Part shown: one piece after another, positions 48,031 through 60,490 of the stretch | How positions within the stretch are numbered: position 1 is the first letter of the stretch | Layout of the letters: every line of letters begins with the position of its first letter | Assembly (NCBI RefSeq): GCF_000150275.1 | Contig: NW_002060950.1 | Coordinates: forward strand, 980,106-1,044,105 | DNA from: Trichoplax adhaerens | Taxonomy: Eukaryota; Placozoa; Uniplacotomia; Trichoplacea; Trichoplacidae | Length of the DNA stretch: 64,000 nucleotides | Reading direction: 5' to 3' | Made by a program: the position numbers and the translations under genes | Notes under the pieces: generated by a model | Seen by the model: only the letters and a program-made list of their open reading frames with translations | Database searches by the model: none | What the model was told of the DNA's origin: nothing

Positions 48031-51000
48031 CACCTTTATACTGTACTGTTGTTTTCGTCAACCCGTGATGTTCTTCATTGTCAACAATAGGCGTAAGTGA
48101 AAGTGATATTAAAGCATCGTCATAGGCCGATATCGAAAGCAGAAAGGGAGCGTTTTGTTCTGCTAACAGTTGACTCCAAGAAGCTGCAAATAGTCGTCCA
48201 TCTTCACCTTGTAAATTATCTTTCTTGCCACTACTTTCCTATAATCGGATACGTATTTTACTGCGAGACATTCATCCAATTTTTTATATACTGTACAGCA
48301 CAGACTACTAAAAGAAGGGAAAGGATGTACCGTTGTGCAGTAATAGGTACTGTTTCATGAATGACTGTACCCGACTACGTGTATTAGCATACACAGTATA
48401 CGAGAACTTGAACGACTAACTATCTGGTCTTTTACTTCAATTATCAACTAACATTAGCCAATAAATGATTCTATTCATGATAGCAATCAATTCACGTATA
48501 GCTATTCTAGACTAGGACTGTGTCGTAGGATTCGAATAGAAATGTTCTCCTGCATACAGGAGACCACTGATAAGCTGAAGCTTTTACAAATAAGCTCATC
48601 ATCAATCTCTTGCAAATGATAGGCCTAGTACAATGACTAGAAATTTGTATTGCACGACTTTATGAATTTTAAAGTCATTGATAATGACAATAAAGTACAT
48701 GTATACGTACGTATACTTGTAACATTGTAAGATCATTGCCACAATCTTATTCCAATCTTTAACCTGAACATAACTGAGTGTCGTCGATCTGAGAAAGGTT
48801 CGGAAGTGTGCAGTCCACTCTTTATTCCGAGTAGCCTTCCCACAAGTGATCGATATACACTAGATATTATAGACGTATGAGTATTACTAAATTACTAGCC
48901 AATGTGGCAATACAACTGCGGTATTGGTATTATACGATGATCATATCAGTTAGGCAGCTATGCAGTTTATTTGCCCTAATGCCTACAACGTTACAAGTCT
49001 ATCACAACAGGTTGTAGCGTAGCAAAGTAGGATTGTAAAGCTTCTCTTAGACTATAGTTCATTGATAAGTGAAGCAGTTTCTTCTTACCTGTATACTGTA
49101 GCTCTCATTGCTTCATTGATTGTTACACAAGCATGCAATGGTTGTCATCATATTAGATAGAGTAATCTCTCAACTGTCTAATTTTCAACCATGATGCAGC
49201 AAGTTAGGAAACCGCTATATCTATTCTTGATGATGGCTTAAGCTGCTCATTTTAGAACTAAATCATAAGCGCCAATACAACACTTGTGCTTATTGCATGT
49301 CGATTGAATCTTTAAAGGGTCCAAATTTACTGCAGTATTCTGCTACAAAATCGATTCAATCGTATACATGAATAATAGCACAGGTAGTTGAGGTAATGTA
49401 GCTTATGGTCTGATAAAGAGTTGGTATAAAACATTTAGTAAGAGACAGGTTTTTATGGATGAGCAAGATGAGCTGAGAGTACGAAAGTGAATCATTCAAA
49501 GAGTCAATGTACAGTGAACTAGAATACCTGCACAGAACTAATTGCTGCTAACGTCTGATTAGCCACTACTACAGTAGCCAAGTTATTTCTCTGTGATATG
49601 ACTCGGAGTCGAAATCGCGCAGCCTTCAAGCCTTTCTGAAATGGGTAAATCGATATCCATAGCCAGGCCATCGACATTACTAAACTCTATTCAAGTGCCT
49701 AACTGATTGATTGGTATATTCGTAATTAAGCTATTGGAAAAATTATCCCAATGGATTTACCATCAGACTGCTTGCTAAAACTACGTTTCTTCAGTACTCT
49801 TAGATGGCAGTGTTTTTGTATTGTAATTAAGCTACATAAAGCTTAACAGTACTCATACAGTATACCAGTATTACTTGTTGGAGTTTCTTACAGTGGCATC
49901 GATGTGATTATAGTTAGTTAGTTAGTTAGTTCTAGATTTCGTCCCACCAAAATATGTATCTCTACTCTCTAGTCATCAAAAAATGAATCAATAGAAGCAA
50001 CCTGATGCGCGATATCAATTATGGTGCAGGTACCACAAATTGAGTGCACTGCCACAAAACATCGAGGTTAACGCAAACGCAGAGTAAAGGCATTTTAGCT
50101 GGTAGCAATTTCGCCAGAGCGAAGCAAGTAAAACTAAAATTCCTTACAAACCCGAGGAATATGGTTAAGATGTCTTCAACGTTGTACTTTTATTGATTAT
50201 TAAGAATCCACGACAGCGGCTATCAGGCAGAATGGATGTGAGTTAAAGTGCACCTTCATTATTTCCAATTGTACTACTGCATACTCGGAATGAGTATTGC
50301 TGATGCTCGACTGAAGAGGTCTCTACAAATATGCGTACAGTCACTGTGAAAATCTGACCGTCGTCTTTAAATTCAGCCGGATTCCAGTATCGACTTACCA
50401 CGACTGCGAAATGTAAAACTAAAAATTGACAGTATGCTTTTACAGTACTATACTCGCGGCGTGTTGATTGATTCTGTTAGTCTTGCAAAGGTAAATCCGG
50501 TTGTTTCCATGATTGGATACCGTCTGAAATTTGTTAAGCTCTTTATATCAGCAATTCAGCATACGAGTATGGACGTAAGAAAAGTAGTTTTGGAGAATTG
50601 TGTAGGCAATCTTCTCTAAGATGAACATTTCAGCATCGAACTAACTAGAATACACGTATACAAGAGTTATTACAAGCTCATTCTTGTTGGTTTGTAAATA
50701 TCTAGCGCATATATAGCGTGTGTTAAAATATTCAGTCGAAAAAGTGGACAAAATGCAATATCATGGCGCACATGAGTTTTTAAAAGTATTTTAAAGGTTA
50801 CCAGCAGTAGAACAGTACAATAACGCGCGATTTTGGGGGATCAATTTTTCTCACTACTTGAACTTGTACTTGATATTAAAGGCTGTCTCATTTCCTTACT
50901 ATTCTAGCCATGGGCCCAAAATTACGTTCACAAGCTTACTCGTATCAAGACTGAACACTGCAAAAACTTTCGACTTTACTAATGTTGTCCACTAAAGGTA

Positions 51001-53735
51001 ATTGTGAATAAGTGCATCGACCTACAAGCATGGTACAGTATGTACTACAGTAGGCCGCTGGATTGTCGACTTGTATTTTTCAACAATACTACCGTTAGCA
51101 ATGAAAACATGAGACTTTATTTGAAGTATCATCTGCCTAGTTTGTAGCCTTCAATACGCCAACATGAATTCAAGGTTCAAAACTTGGAAAGTGATTCTTC
51201 ATATAAGGAGTCTCGTTTTGATGGCTATAAGTAGTCCGTCTTTCAAGGAGTCAAGTAGAGAAGGTAAATCAATATTTTCAGCGCTATTATTCCAGTGGTT
51301 GGGTCTATTGGCGGGGCTACAGTCAATTCTCTTCTTCCCCAGCCTAAAAATGAAGAAAAAACTTGGACATTGAGCAGACTTTTAGTGCAATGGGGAGGCT
51401 GATTGCACAGCACGTTTTCTGCTCCATTAACGATGGAGGGAGATTGGGAGGATCGTATTTGGATGTGAGAGACGTTCCGGCCGGATCTTCTACAGTACAG
51501 TACAGTACCGTCTACAGTATGTACAGTAATGTACAGTATAGTACAGTACAGTATGTACTGTAGTGTGAAGTGACGTCACGTGTTGGTTGAGACTGCGCAC
51601 TGCATAGCCTAAAACCGTCCAATTGACTATACTGTACACTGTCCAGTCCAGTCAATAAAGAGACTGCTCGTATACTGACTGGTGATTGACTTTGGTCGCA
51701 AGTCGTTGTTCCTCTTTGCCAACTCGTCTTAACCCAATCACCTTCACGTGGATTCTAGAATTGATATAGTGACTTGCAATCATCTTGGTGTTTCTTATTT
51801 CGGACAAGCCAATTACAACCTATGCGATAGAAAATGTCTCTTTCCAGGCCCAGAAAAAGGTAACATTTGCCCATGTTGAACTGTATGATTTTGAAAAACT
51901 TGGATGGGATTTCTTCAGTTATTCCATTTCACTACAGTAGTTTACAGTACCATGAAACCAAGCGGACTGTACTGTATAGTTTGCTATTTGTACTGTAATA
52001 GGCAGTGATGTACAGTGTCGAGTGCAGCGACGGAAATAGGGCATGGCCGTTTTCCACACTCGCATCATGATCGAGTTCAAGTTGTAGTCGTTCTAATCCA
52101 CTTGCATACATATCATGTACGAGGGAATAGATTCAAGACAATCATTAGGAATCAAAGTATGGATATCGATCGATATGGCTAAGTCAATAATGTGAAAACA
52201 AGAGCAAACTCTCCACTAAGAGGATTGTAACTCACATCTGGACAGTGGACACTATGTCAATATGCTTGCATCATGATGATGAAGAAGAAGAAGCTTAGTC
52301 TGCCAATGTTATAGTCTCCTCCAAATCATCATTACTTTCCTAAGCATTGAATCTTCAATGGGTGCCAATCATAAAATGATGACTGGGTAATATTAGTTCG
52401 GCGATTACAGTACTGTGGATTTCATTTTACACTAAACAGCAATTGAAAAATGGACAGGATTCACTGCTTTCGCTGTCGTTGAACTAGAAACTGTACAATA
52501 CAACATACTGAAGTTAAATACTCGTATCTTTTGTCATCATGGAGTGCATGAGTTGAAATTGCTGTACTGTATATTGTTCATCAACCAAACTTGACAAGAT
52601 AGACAGTAGTAGGTACCCTTACGGGATCTCTTGATATTTTCATCTATTAAGGCCTCTGAATAGATCAAGTTTTACCACTACTATAGTCATATCATTCATC
52701 TCCTGCTTGATTGCATCATACTAATTAATCTTCTCTCGTAATTCGTATGTCCAATGAGGAAAGTAAATGCTCATTCCGTGACCTGTGTTTTAGCGTTGCA
52801 CATTAAACATACGCTTACTTTTAATAATTAATTATTTGATACTGTACTTACTGCACTACAGTACAGTATACCTATACAGCATACAACCTTTGCATACTGT
52901 ATCAAATCCGATGTTGCACAACGGAATGATAAAAAACAGTACCAACTGAAATCTTCAAGTTTTAGATACATACACTTGATCAGCAAACGATCCTATCAAT
53001 AGGATAGTAGTCGTCGCTAAAGCAAGCATAGCCTTTACTATACCACTAATCATCATGCTGTACAATGTACATAAATGGCCTACAATACTAAAGATCCGTC
53101 TGTTTACCAAATGATAGCCAAGTGTACGAAAATCGACAGTATGCTGATGTGCTTGTATCTACAGTACATTCATGACCGATCTACACTATAGTACAGCTTG
53201 AATATTATTAATGCACAACGGAGTAGTTATGCTGCATCAACACTAGGATAATGATCTACCGAAGATTGAGGTACTGCAATTTTTTGAATATGAACACAAC
53301 TGACAGTAGTTTAGGATTACGGTCAATTTTGCAAACATCGAGTCATGATGGAATTTGCTTAACGCTGAACACTGCTTGAATAGTATCTTGCTAACGTATA
53401 GTACAAATAAAAAGTAACCAATGCTGATTTGGCGTATTCGTGTGAATAATTTGCTTGTTATATCGTACGTCAACCTACACCTACATTTTACCATGAGCAA
53501 TATGGAGCAATAATTGGATGAAAAGCATCTAGCATCCATGATCATGTGTCATGGGTAGATATGTAATATCAGAGAGAGAATCGTATTCTGCTTAATCAAT
53601 ACCTATCATGCTCTTTTGCGTTATACTACTAGTGCTATGCTGTACGGTAGAAGGCCGTATACTGCAGCAGCCAATACAGTATAGTGGATGACTTAAACAA
53701 TTTCACTCATATTGGCTCCTTTTGATCAACTTTAG
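48031..53735. other. Intergenic region upstream of MARCH5
   Basis: About 5.7 kb with no recognised gene. The missing first exon of the MARCH5-like gene should lie near its right end, but I could not locate it. Features seen are a (TTAG)n run at about 49914-49930, a dense TACAGTA palindromic patch at 51490-51560, and scattered TACTGTAC words. ORFs of 61-100 codons here have no familiar motifs. Confidence 0.5.
51490..51562. repeat. Dense TACAGTA/TACTGTA patch
   Basis: Within about 70 bases the words ACAGTACAGTA, GTACAGTA and TACTGTA follow one another with little else between. It is one of the densest local clusters of this palindromic word in the window, with others at 17200-17600, 26115-26165 and 59180-59235. 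Confidence 0.8.
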
Positions 53736-54717
53736 TGAGATTATAAAAAGAACGTGTTGGATATGCTTCGGAGACGAAGATGATGATTTAGAAGCTGAAT
53801 GGACTCATCCTTGCAATTGTAAAGGAACTTCTGCATGGGTCCATCAGGCTTGTTTGCAACGTTGGATTGACGAAAAACAAAATGGAGTTGCCGATTTTGC
53901 GGTTTCTTGCCCACAATGTGGTATTGAATACATCATCGCTTATCCACAAAGAGGATTTTTAATGAAATTACTTGATGCTGGTGAAAAAGTGACGGATGCT
54001 CTTTCACCTTACATTACCGTGACCATATTATTAGGCAGCCTCTATTGGTCTGCTGTATCTTACGGTGCTGTAACAATGGTCCAAGTTTTAGGACATAATG
54101 ACGGCTGGAATTTGATAGAAAAATCGGATCGACTGCCATTGGTAATTGGACTTCCTGCTATACCACTAATTTTAGTTTTGTATAAAACCGTTGCATGGGA
54201 AGACCGATGCTTGCGCTGGATTCGACAAACATCGCATAAATATAGTGTTGCAACACCGGAAGACCGACCACAACGAGTTCCAGCGGAACCTACTCATAGC
54301 ACAGATTTGTCATCGTTATCAAGGATAATATGTGGAGCATTAGCTTTACCAACTATTGCCGTCACCTGCGGTAACCTATTCTACGGAAATTATTCTCTCT
54401 CAAATTGGCAAAAAGCCTTAATGGTAAATGGAGTACAGTCGATGTAATATCATTCAATTTTCTTTTACTATACACTCAGCCACAATATTATAGCATATTC
54501 AAGTCATGATTTGATATACCGTACACTTAGTAGATAGAATAATTCCCTTTAATTCTTGCACTCAAACTGACTATAGCAATTGATAGATTGATTGATTTAT
54601 CTTTTACAGGGTGGTGCAACGTACGTCATTTTACGAGGTGCCGTCAAAATGTATTATAAACAGCAGCAGTATGTTCAGCAGGCTTGTCGAAAGATTTTAA
54701 ATTATCCAGTTGACTGA
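53736..54717 (+). CDS. MARCHF5: MARCH5-type membrane RING-CH E3 ubiquitin ligase (5' exon not found)
   Basis: MARCH5 sits in the mitochondrial outer membrane and ubiquitinates fission and quality-control proteins. Two exons are clear: 53736-54423 and 54610-54717, joined in phase 0, for 264 residues with the stop at 54715-54717. The N-terminal C4HC3 RING-CH has CWICFGDEDD, HPCNCKGTSAWVHQACLQRW and SCPQCGIEY. Four hydrophobic segments follow, including a TVTILLGSLYWSAVSYGAVT stretch and VIGLPAIPLILVLY. The C-terminus KQQQYVQQACRKILNYP matches the family very closely. The exon opens at an acceptor (AACTTTAG|TGAGATT), so a short upstream coding exon with the start Met is missing from my model. 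Known family members are about 280 residues, so only around 15 are unaccounted for. Confidence 0.93.
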
Positions 54718-57717
54718 TAGAGTACGCGTACACTCTAATAAGATGCATAAGGGAAAGGCAAAAAGTGTTTGGGTTATTTATTGGACATTTTGCTAAAATA
54801 TCAACATTTATCAAAATCGATACAAAGTAGTAAGATTCGGAAATTTTATTGGAGCGAGATATTTCCAACCAAAGGATATTTCTAAAGAGCATACCAACTA
54901 TTTTTGTATCACCTCTTTATCAAATTGATGATTCTGCGTAAGTAATTTAGATGATATTAAATTTTCTGTATCAATTAAAACGAATCTGCACCTAACTCTG
55001 AAATAAGATATACAGTATCTAAAATTGGAGCAGTCAATACATACTCGTATTATCACCAGCTTATGATTTTTGGATGTGTTACATGATGCTAGTTTCTATA
55101 CGGCGTCAGTGATGCTCTCATATATTTTATATATATATATTTCCATAGTTTGGAACTTACAGTAAATTTCTGTTTTGCAAACCTAACTAAAAGTAATTTT
55201 ACCACGTTCTTTCTAAATTGACTCACTTTACTTGCCTTGTCGCTGATTTGTTACTACAGAATAGTACAGCATAGTATATTGTAAGATATGCGACAATCAC
55301 TATGTGATAATAATTTTATTTAAATAATAGAATGATGCATTTCATTATTAATGTAAATTTGATTGATGAATGATCTTGCTATCTTGAAGAAATTAAAATT
55401 TCAATTATTGCATCGAATTGACAATATATCCTGAAAATTGAATATACGTATGTAAAGTGCACTTTGCTTTATATCAAATATGAACCGTACTAAATAAAAT
55501 TTGATACTTGTAGCTGTCGTTTATTATTTTTAAAGATTTTTTTCCATCAGCAATGATCTATTACAGCATTGTTCAATAGACTACTAACAGTTAAAAAGGA
55601 GTGCATTGATTTACGCCAGTACGAACGCGGGTTAAAATTTTTTAGCGGTTTAGTCACTATTATTAAAATGTCACAATAATGCTAATAAAATCGAAATCAC
55701 CTTGTTGTGTAGTGTACTACTTCATCAAAGGCTGCTGATTAATTGACTATGGTACCATTATTTCATAGGCTATAATTCATACGTATATAGATGTAAATTG
55801 TTATGATATGATTGCTACTCTACCCTCAATTTATGTACTGCACACACGCCATGTAAAGTTATGGAAATTGATTCAATATAGGCAAGCTATGTTGCTAGGA
55901 TAGGATTAACAATGTCTTTGCGATGTTATTGAAGTCAGGATAACTGTGGCATTATCTTACTATCAATACTATTACCAATAGCATGTAAGACTTGTTAAAT
56001 CTCCGACAATGAAATAACTATTGTATTGAATGTCCGAATATTTGCAATACTGCAAGTACCGTTAATTGCTCATTCGAACAATCCATTGGAGGATAAAAGT
56101 CAACAAATGCACTGACAGAATAGGCTTGATTAAAGTTAATAGCAATTAATAATCCTTTTTACGTGACTCCATCTTATTTTAATTAATAATTAATAGCCCT
56201 TGATGATATTACTCACTTCTACAGTATATTGATCAAGATAATTAATTCAATTGATTATCGCTATCATTTAGTTCGATTTGAACGACAATCTGTGAAATCT
56301 TACTCAATAAACCGTCCTAAAATTATTCGAGAAATCATGGCCAAATTAAAATAGTTGCTTTTATTTTTTAATGCAGATATTAGCGATCTTACGTCAATTG
56401 CTTTGAAAGATCAGTCATCAATCTATGCATGATCGAATAAATAGTGAAATTAGAAGTGAATTGTATAAAAATGTTAAGTCACCTTTAATAACAAATATTA
56501 GTTATCTACTTTAATGTTCTGCATTACGCATAATTATATCCGCAGCGTAGCAACTCCCTTTTCAATGAACGTTTACTATATCGTTTACAGAAAAAAAATT
56601 CAGGAATATTGAAAATAATTACAATGTACGAATTTTATTCACATCAATTCAATCTTTATCACGTTTGCACCAGGTTTCCACACTTTAAGTGACATCATTA
56701 CAGAATAATTTTGACATACTGAATAAATAAAATGCCTTTCATTGGATCTTTTGATGATAAATATGATAACGATATTGTACTTACTTAATACCATGTCAAT
56801 TTTTTTCGTAGCAGTGAAAAAATGGTACATAAATGGGACAAAACAGCAGAATCTATTCGTATAATAGAATATTCTCTATGAAAGAGAATGCAATCTACAA
56901 AATAAGTAGCCTATTTTAGTTTATAAGACGTACTTACAATCTTCTGAGGTATTTTTAACACCGAACTATTTAAATATATAGGTAAGATTGTCAACTTTAA
57001 CATATGGTAGATAGAGAATTGAAGTTTTAAGATTTGACAACATAACAAATAGCCCTTCTAACTTATATTCCGCATCAATTTTCATTCATGAGCATCTTAG
57101 AATGCCTATTATAGTATATTATCACTGCAATCTCAAACATTAGGGATAGAGAGCTATGCTTTCACATTAATTTCATTATTATTATGCATGGTGCCTTATT
57201 ATTGATTAAATATTTTGATAAAAAAAACCTTCAGGACCTACCATACTCTAGGTTATCGACTGAAAATAGTCAAGTTAATCTTCCAAAAGGAATGGTATTT
57301 GGAGGGCAACTTAGGGTACTATGTGCCTTGGTTGCTATTGGTAGAGTATTCTTCTAATGCATTGATTGGGTCTTTGACCGTCTTACGCTGATCATACTCA
57401 TATCGTATTGACATTGCAATTGAATTCCATCATTACAGCTGCTGCTTACCTTTACTTTAATAGTACTGTATGCAATTCATTATGAATTCGATGAATACAG
57501 TAGTTAGTTTAGTTTGCCAACTGATGTATACAGTAGTATTGACAATATCTGTGCTACATCGCTTTGTAAAAGACGGTATCGTGTGATGCTTGGATTTGTC
57601 ACTCAATTATAGATCATTAAAGTGCCAATTGTTTATTTGGTTGATTGCATATAGGATAAGCCATTGCAGAAAGCAATATACCAGACAATTTTAGTACAGT
57701 TCATGTCATTTAAAGTT
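54718..57717. other. Convergent intergenic region
   Basis: Three kilobases of AT-rich DNA lie between the MARCH5 stop and the third CBM21 gene. Short frames (54644-54892, 56639-56830) lack recognisable features. Nothing beyond the polyadenylation signal at 57632 is supported. Confidence 0.55.
57632..57637 (-). terminator. Polyadenylation signal of PP1-targeting copy 3
   Basis: AATAAA on the - strand, about 80 bases after the stop codon of the CBM21 gene at 57718-58224. The position is well suited to a functional signal. Confidence 0.55.
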
Positions 57718-58224
57718 TTACGCATTGTGCACTAAATTGTTGAATAAATGGCCGTCTTGAATAGGAATACACTGCAGGCAATAATTGCGGTTGTGATTGT
57801 TGTCCCAAAATTCTTGTCCAGCACAACGGAAGGCAATAGCAAATTGTACTTGACGAATTTCTTCTTCATCAGGAACATTGAATTCAAAAGCAAAAGTATC
57901 CGCATAGCCCCGATTTGAATCCTTTAAGTGATAAGCAGGTAAATCTTGATAGGTACGCCAATCGTTCAATGTATACCGAATCAAAACTACTTTTTCATAA
58001 GCAAGATTTTTCACTTTGACCGTAGCGAAGCATTTCAAGCGATCAATAACCACATTTTCTAGCTTAACACAATTTTGGCGTAATTGATCCCAGAAATCGC
58101 GCAAATAGATGGGAGTAATAAATGTTGCCTTGAGTTGTTTATGTGAGCTTCCATCAGGCGATAGATTAAAATTGTAACCACCAGTCGGTGTCCGAGGGTT
58201 ATTTCTATCGTTGGGTGATTGCAT
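57718..58224 (-). CDS. PPP1R3: Short CBM21 protein, PP1-targeting copy 3 (no visible RVxF)
   Basis: This 168-residue protein is nearly all CBM21, from about residue 40 to 155. Conserved stretches are VKVKNLAYEKVVLIRYT, NDWRTYQDL and FWDNNHNRNYC, the last with the glycogen-contacting WDNN. It is clearly related to copies 1 and 2, which lie 30-34 kb away. Unlike them it has only ~38 residues before the domain, and I see no Val-x-Phe docking motif there. An in-frame TAA lies 13-15 bases before the ATG, so the coding frame does not continue upstream in the genome. The docking motif could be on an unseen upstream exon, or the protein may bind glycogen without binding PP1 through RVxF. It is not obviously a pseudogene: the frame is intact. 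Confidence 0.83.
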   Translation of the reverse strand: MQSPNDRNNPRTPTGGYNFNLSPDGSSHKQLKATFITPIYLRDFWDQLRQNCVKLENVVIDRLKCFATVKVKNLAYEKVVLIRYTLNDWRTYQDLPAYHLKDSNRGYADTFAFEFNVPDEEEIRQVQFAIAFRCAGQEFWDNNHNRNYCLQCIPIQDGHLFNNLVHNA

Positions 58225-59485
58225 GTATGGAGACGATTACAACATCGGCCAGTTCACCTTGTACACCAAGTCACCGACACAAGATAGGAAAAACACATAC
58301 AGAACAGCGTTAGTCAATTGATGCCAAAGGCAATTAGCTTACCACTGATGCTAACCTCATCCAAATTGGCCTAGATGATTGCACTTTCAACTAATTTTGC
58401 ATACGCTGTGTTGAGCAATTTCAAGCCAAATCAATGCACCACAAGTCCACAATGGACCAACCTGGTTCTCTTCTTGTACTTGATTTTCCCCTTTCAGTAC
58501 TTATAACGGATCTGGTACAGTCCGGATCGTAACGGAACGTACTGTTACACTCTATCGGTGACGTCAAGCGCATCAGGAATCCTCTGGTCAGATGGTTCTG
58601 GAATCAACCGGAAGATGACGGCGCACGTCTAGTGCAGTACAGTACATAGTACTGTGCACTGTAGAAAGCATCTCGGAACTTCTTTCTTTACCAAGTCAAT
58701 TGAGTACAGACAGTAGAACACGCTTTTGCCCCTCCAGATTCATCCCCAGTGTAAAGACCTGCTATCAGAGGGCCTATCGAGGATATCGAGTGATATACAT
58801 TTCATTGAAAATCGACAAAAATTTCAATTTTGGGTTTTTAAAATTTATCGGGAAAAAGTTCTGGGACAACTTGTACTTTATTAGAGTATCACTGAGGGTG
58901 TCTCATAAAAAATCGACGACGATTGAAGTGATATGAAAACACAATTTCAACACCAAATTAGACAAATTTGGTATCAGTCTATTGCAAAGAAGACGCTTTA
59001 TGTAAATATCTAATTTAAATGTACATAAATTGATAAGATGAGCTGAAATTCTGCACACGGATGATTTTACTGTACTGTAGTTCTTTATTATTGAGCTGAA
59101 CTCCAATCCTTACCATCTATTCAAATAATTTGTTCGGATTTTGCACCTGATGCGCATTGGCAAAAGATCGATTTTGATGATACTGTGCAGTGTACAGTAC
59201 AGTACAGGCACTTATACTGTACAGTACAGTATATTATGCAGTACTGGATTTAATCAATCAATGATAAATGATATGGGTAAACCCCAGCACAAAGTGCAGG
59301 TGCAATCTAGTAATTATTATTATTAATTTTGAACTCCAAGAACATGCAATATGCTAAACAAGTGTACAATACAGCGTCCAGTACTGTACTGTACATTTGT
59401 AATTTACTCTTCCTTTTCCAACAAATAATAGGAATTCGTTACTTCATCGACACAATCAATATAGCAGAAGATAGTCAATAAGTTC
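58225..59485. other. Upstream region of PP1-targeting copy 3
   Basis: This segment lies between divergent genes and presumably holds the promoter of copy 3. Palindromic GTACAGTAC clusters lie at 58635-58665 and 59185-59235. ORFs at 58700-58936 and 59141-59326 overlap these and look like chance. Confidence 0.45.
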
Positions 59486-60180
59486 AAGTATCTGCATTGC
59501 AAGGTGCTTTTCATTTTACTCGAGCACTTACTGTACTGTATGGGCTCGCTTCTTAGGTACAGTAAAGTACAGTACAGTACTGTGCTGGACTGTGAATCGA
59601 CTGCAAAAGACGCATCAAGAAAATACTGTAAATGGCGCCTTTCTGGGGTAATAACGGTCCTACTTTGACCAGCTAGAACTTATTTCACAGCTAATTTTAG
59701 CTTCGTATATGAGTTCATGTATCTGCAATGCAAGGTGCTTTTAATTTTACTCGAGCACTTACTGCACTGCACTGTAACCCTAACTGGCTCGCTTCTTACA
59801 TACAGTACTATAGTACAGTACAGTACAGTACTTGGAATCGACTGTAAAAGACGCATCAAGAAAATACTGTAAATGGCGCCTTTCTGGGGTAATAACGGTC
59901 CTACTTTGACCAGCTAGAACTTATTTCACAGCTAATTTTAGCTTCGTATATGAGTTCATGTATCTGCAATGCAAGGTGCTTTTAATTTTACTCGAGCACT
60001 TACTGCACTGCACTGTAACCCTAACTGGCTCGCTTCTTACATACAGTACTATAGTACAGTACAGTACAGTACTTGGAATCGACTGTAAAAGACGCATCAA
60101 GAAAATACTGTAAATGGCGCCTTTCTGGGGTAATAACGGTCCTACTTTGACCAGCTAGAACTTATTTCACAGCCAATTTT
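59485..60180. repeat. ~240-bp tandem repeat (3 copies) upstream of the cupin gene
   Basis: Units begin 'tctgcattgcaaggtgc' (or 'caatgc') at 59491, 59722 and 59963, with periods of 231 and 241. Each contains 'aaatggcgcctttctggggt', 'ctactttgaccagctagaac' and a cluster of GTACAGTAC words. Copies 2 and 3 are nearly identical, and copy 1 differs mainly in the palindromic cluster. The array ends about 300 bases before the cupin start codon. Confidence 0.93.
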
Positions 60181-60490
60181 AGCTTAGAATTGAGAATTTG
60201 AGACCTTTATCTACCATCTGAGATGCAATTTGGCAATAGATATTTTATACTTTGAGTTCATTTTTATCTCCAAAGGAGTAAAATACAAATAGATCATGAT
60301 CAGTGTGACCGGTGAAATTCTCGATTTTTGAGTACAGTACTCAGCACTGTAGGAAATCAACCTATAGGATGTATCGCTTAACCTTGCTGGCTGCCCACTT
60401 GCTTCTCTATTTCACTGCTACTGCTACTACAAATTATTATTTGAATTTGTGAAGGGTGAAATAGAATTGACTTGCTCAACGATTCCAATC

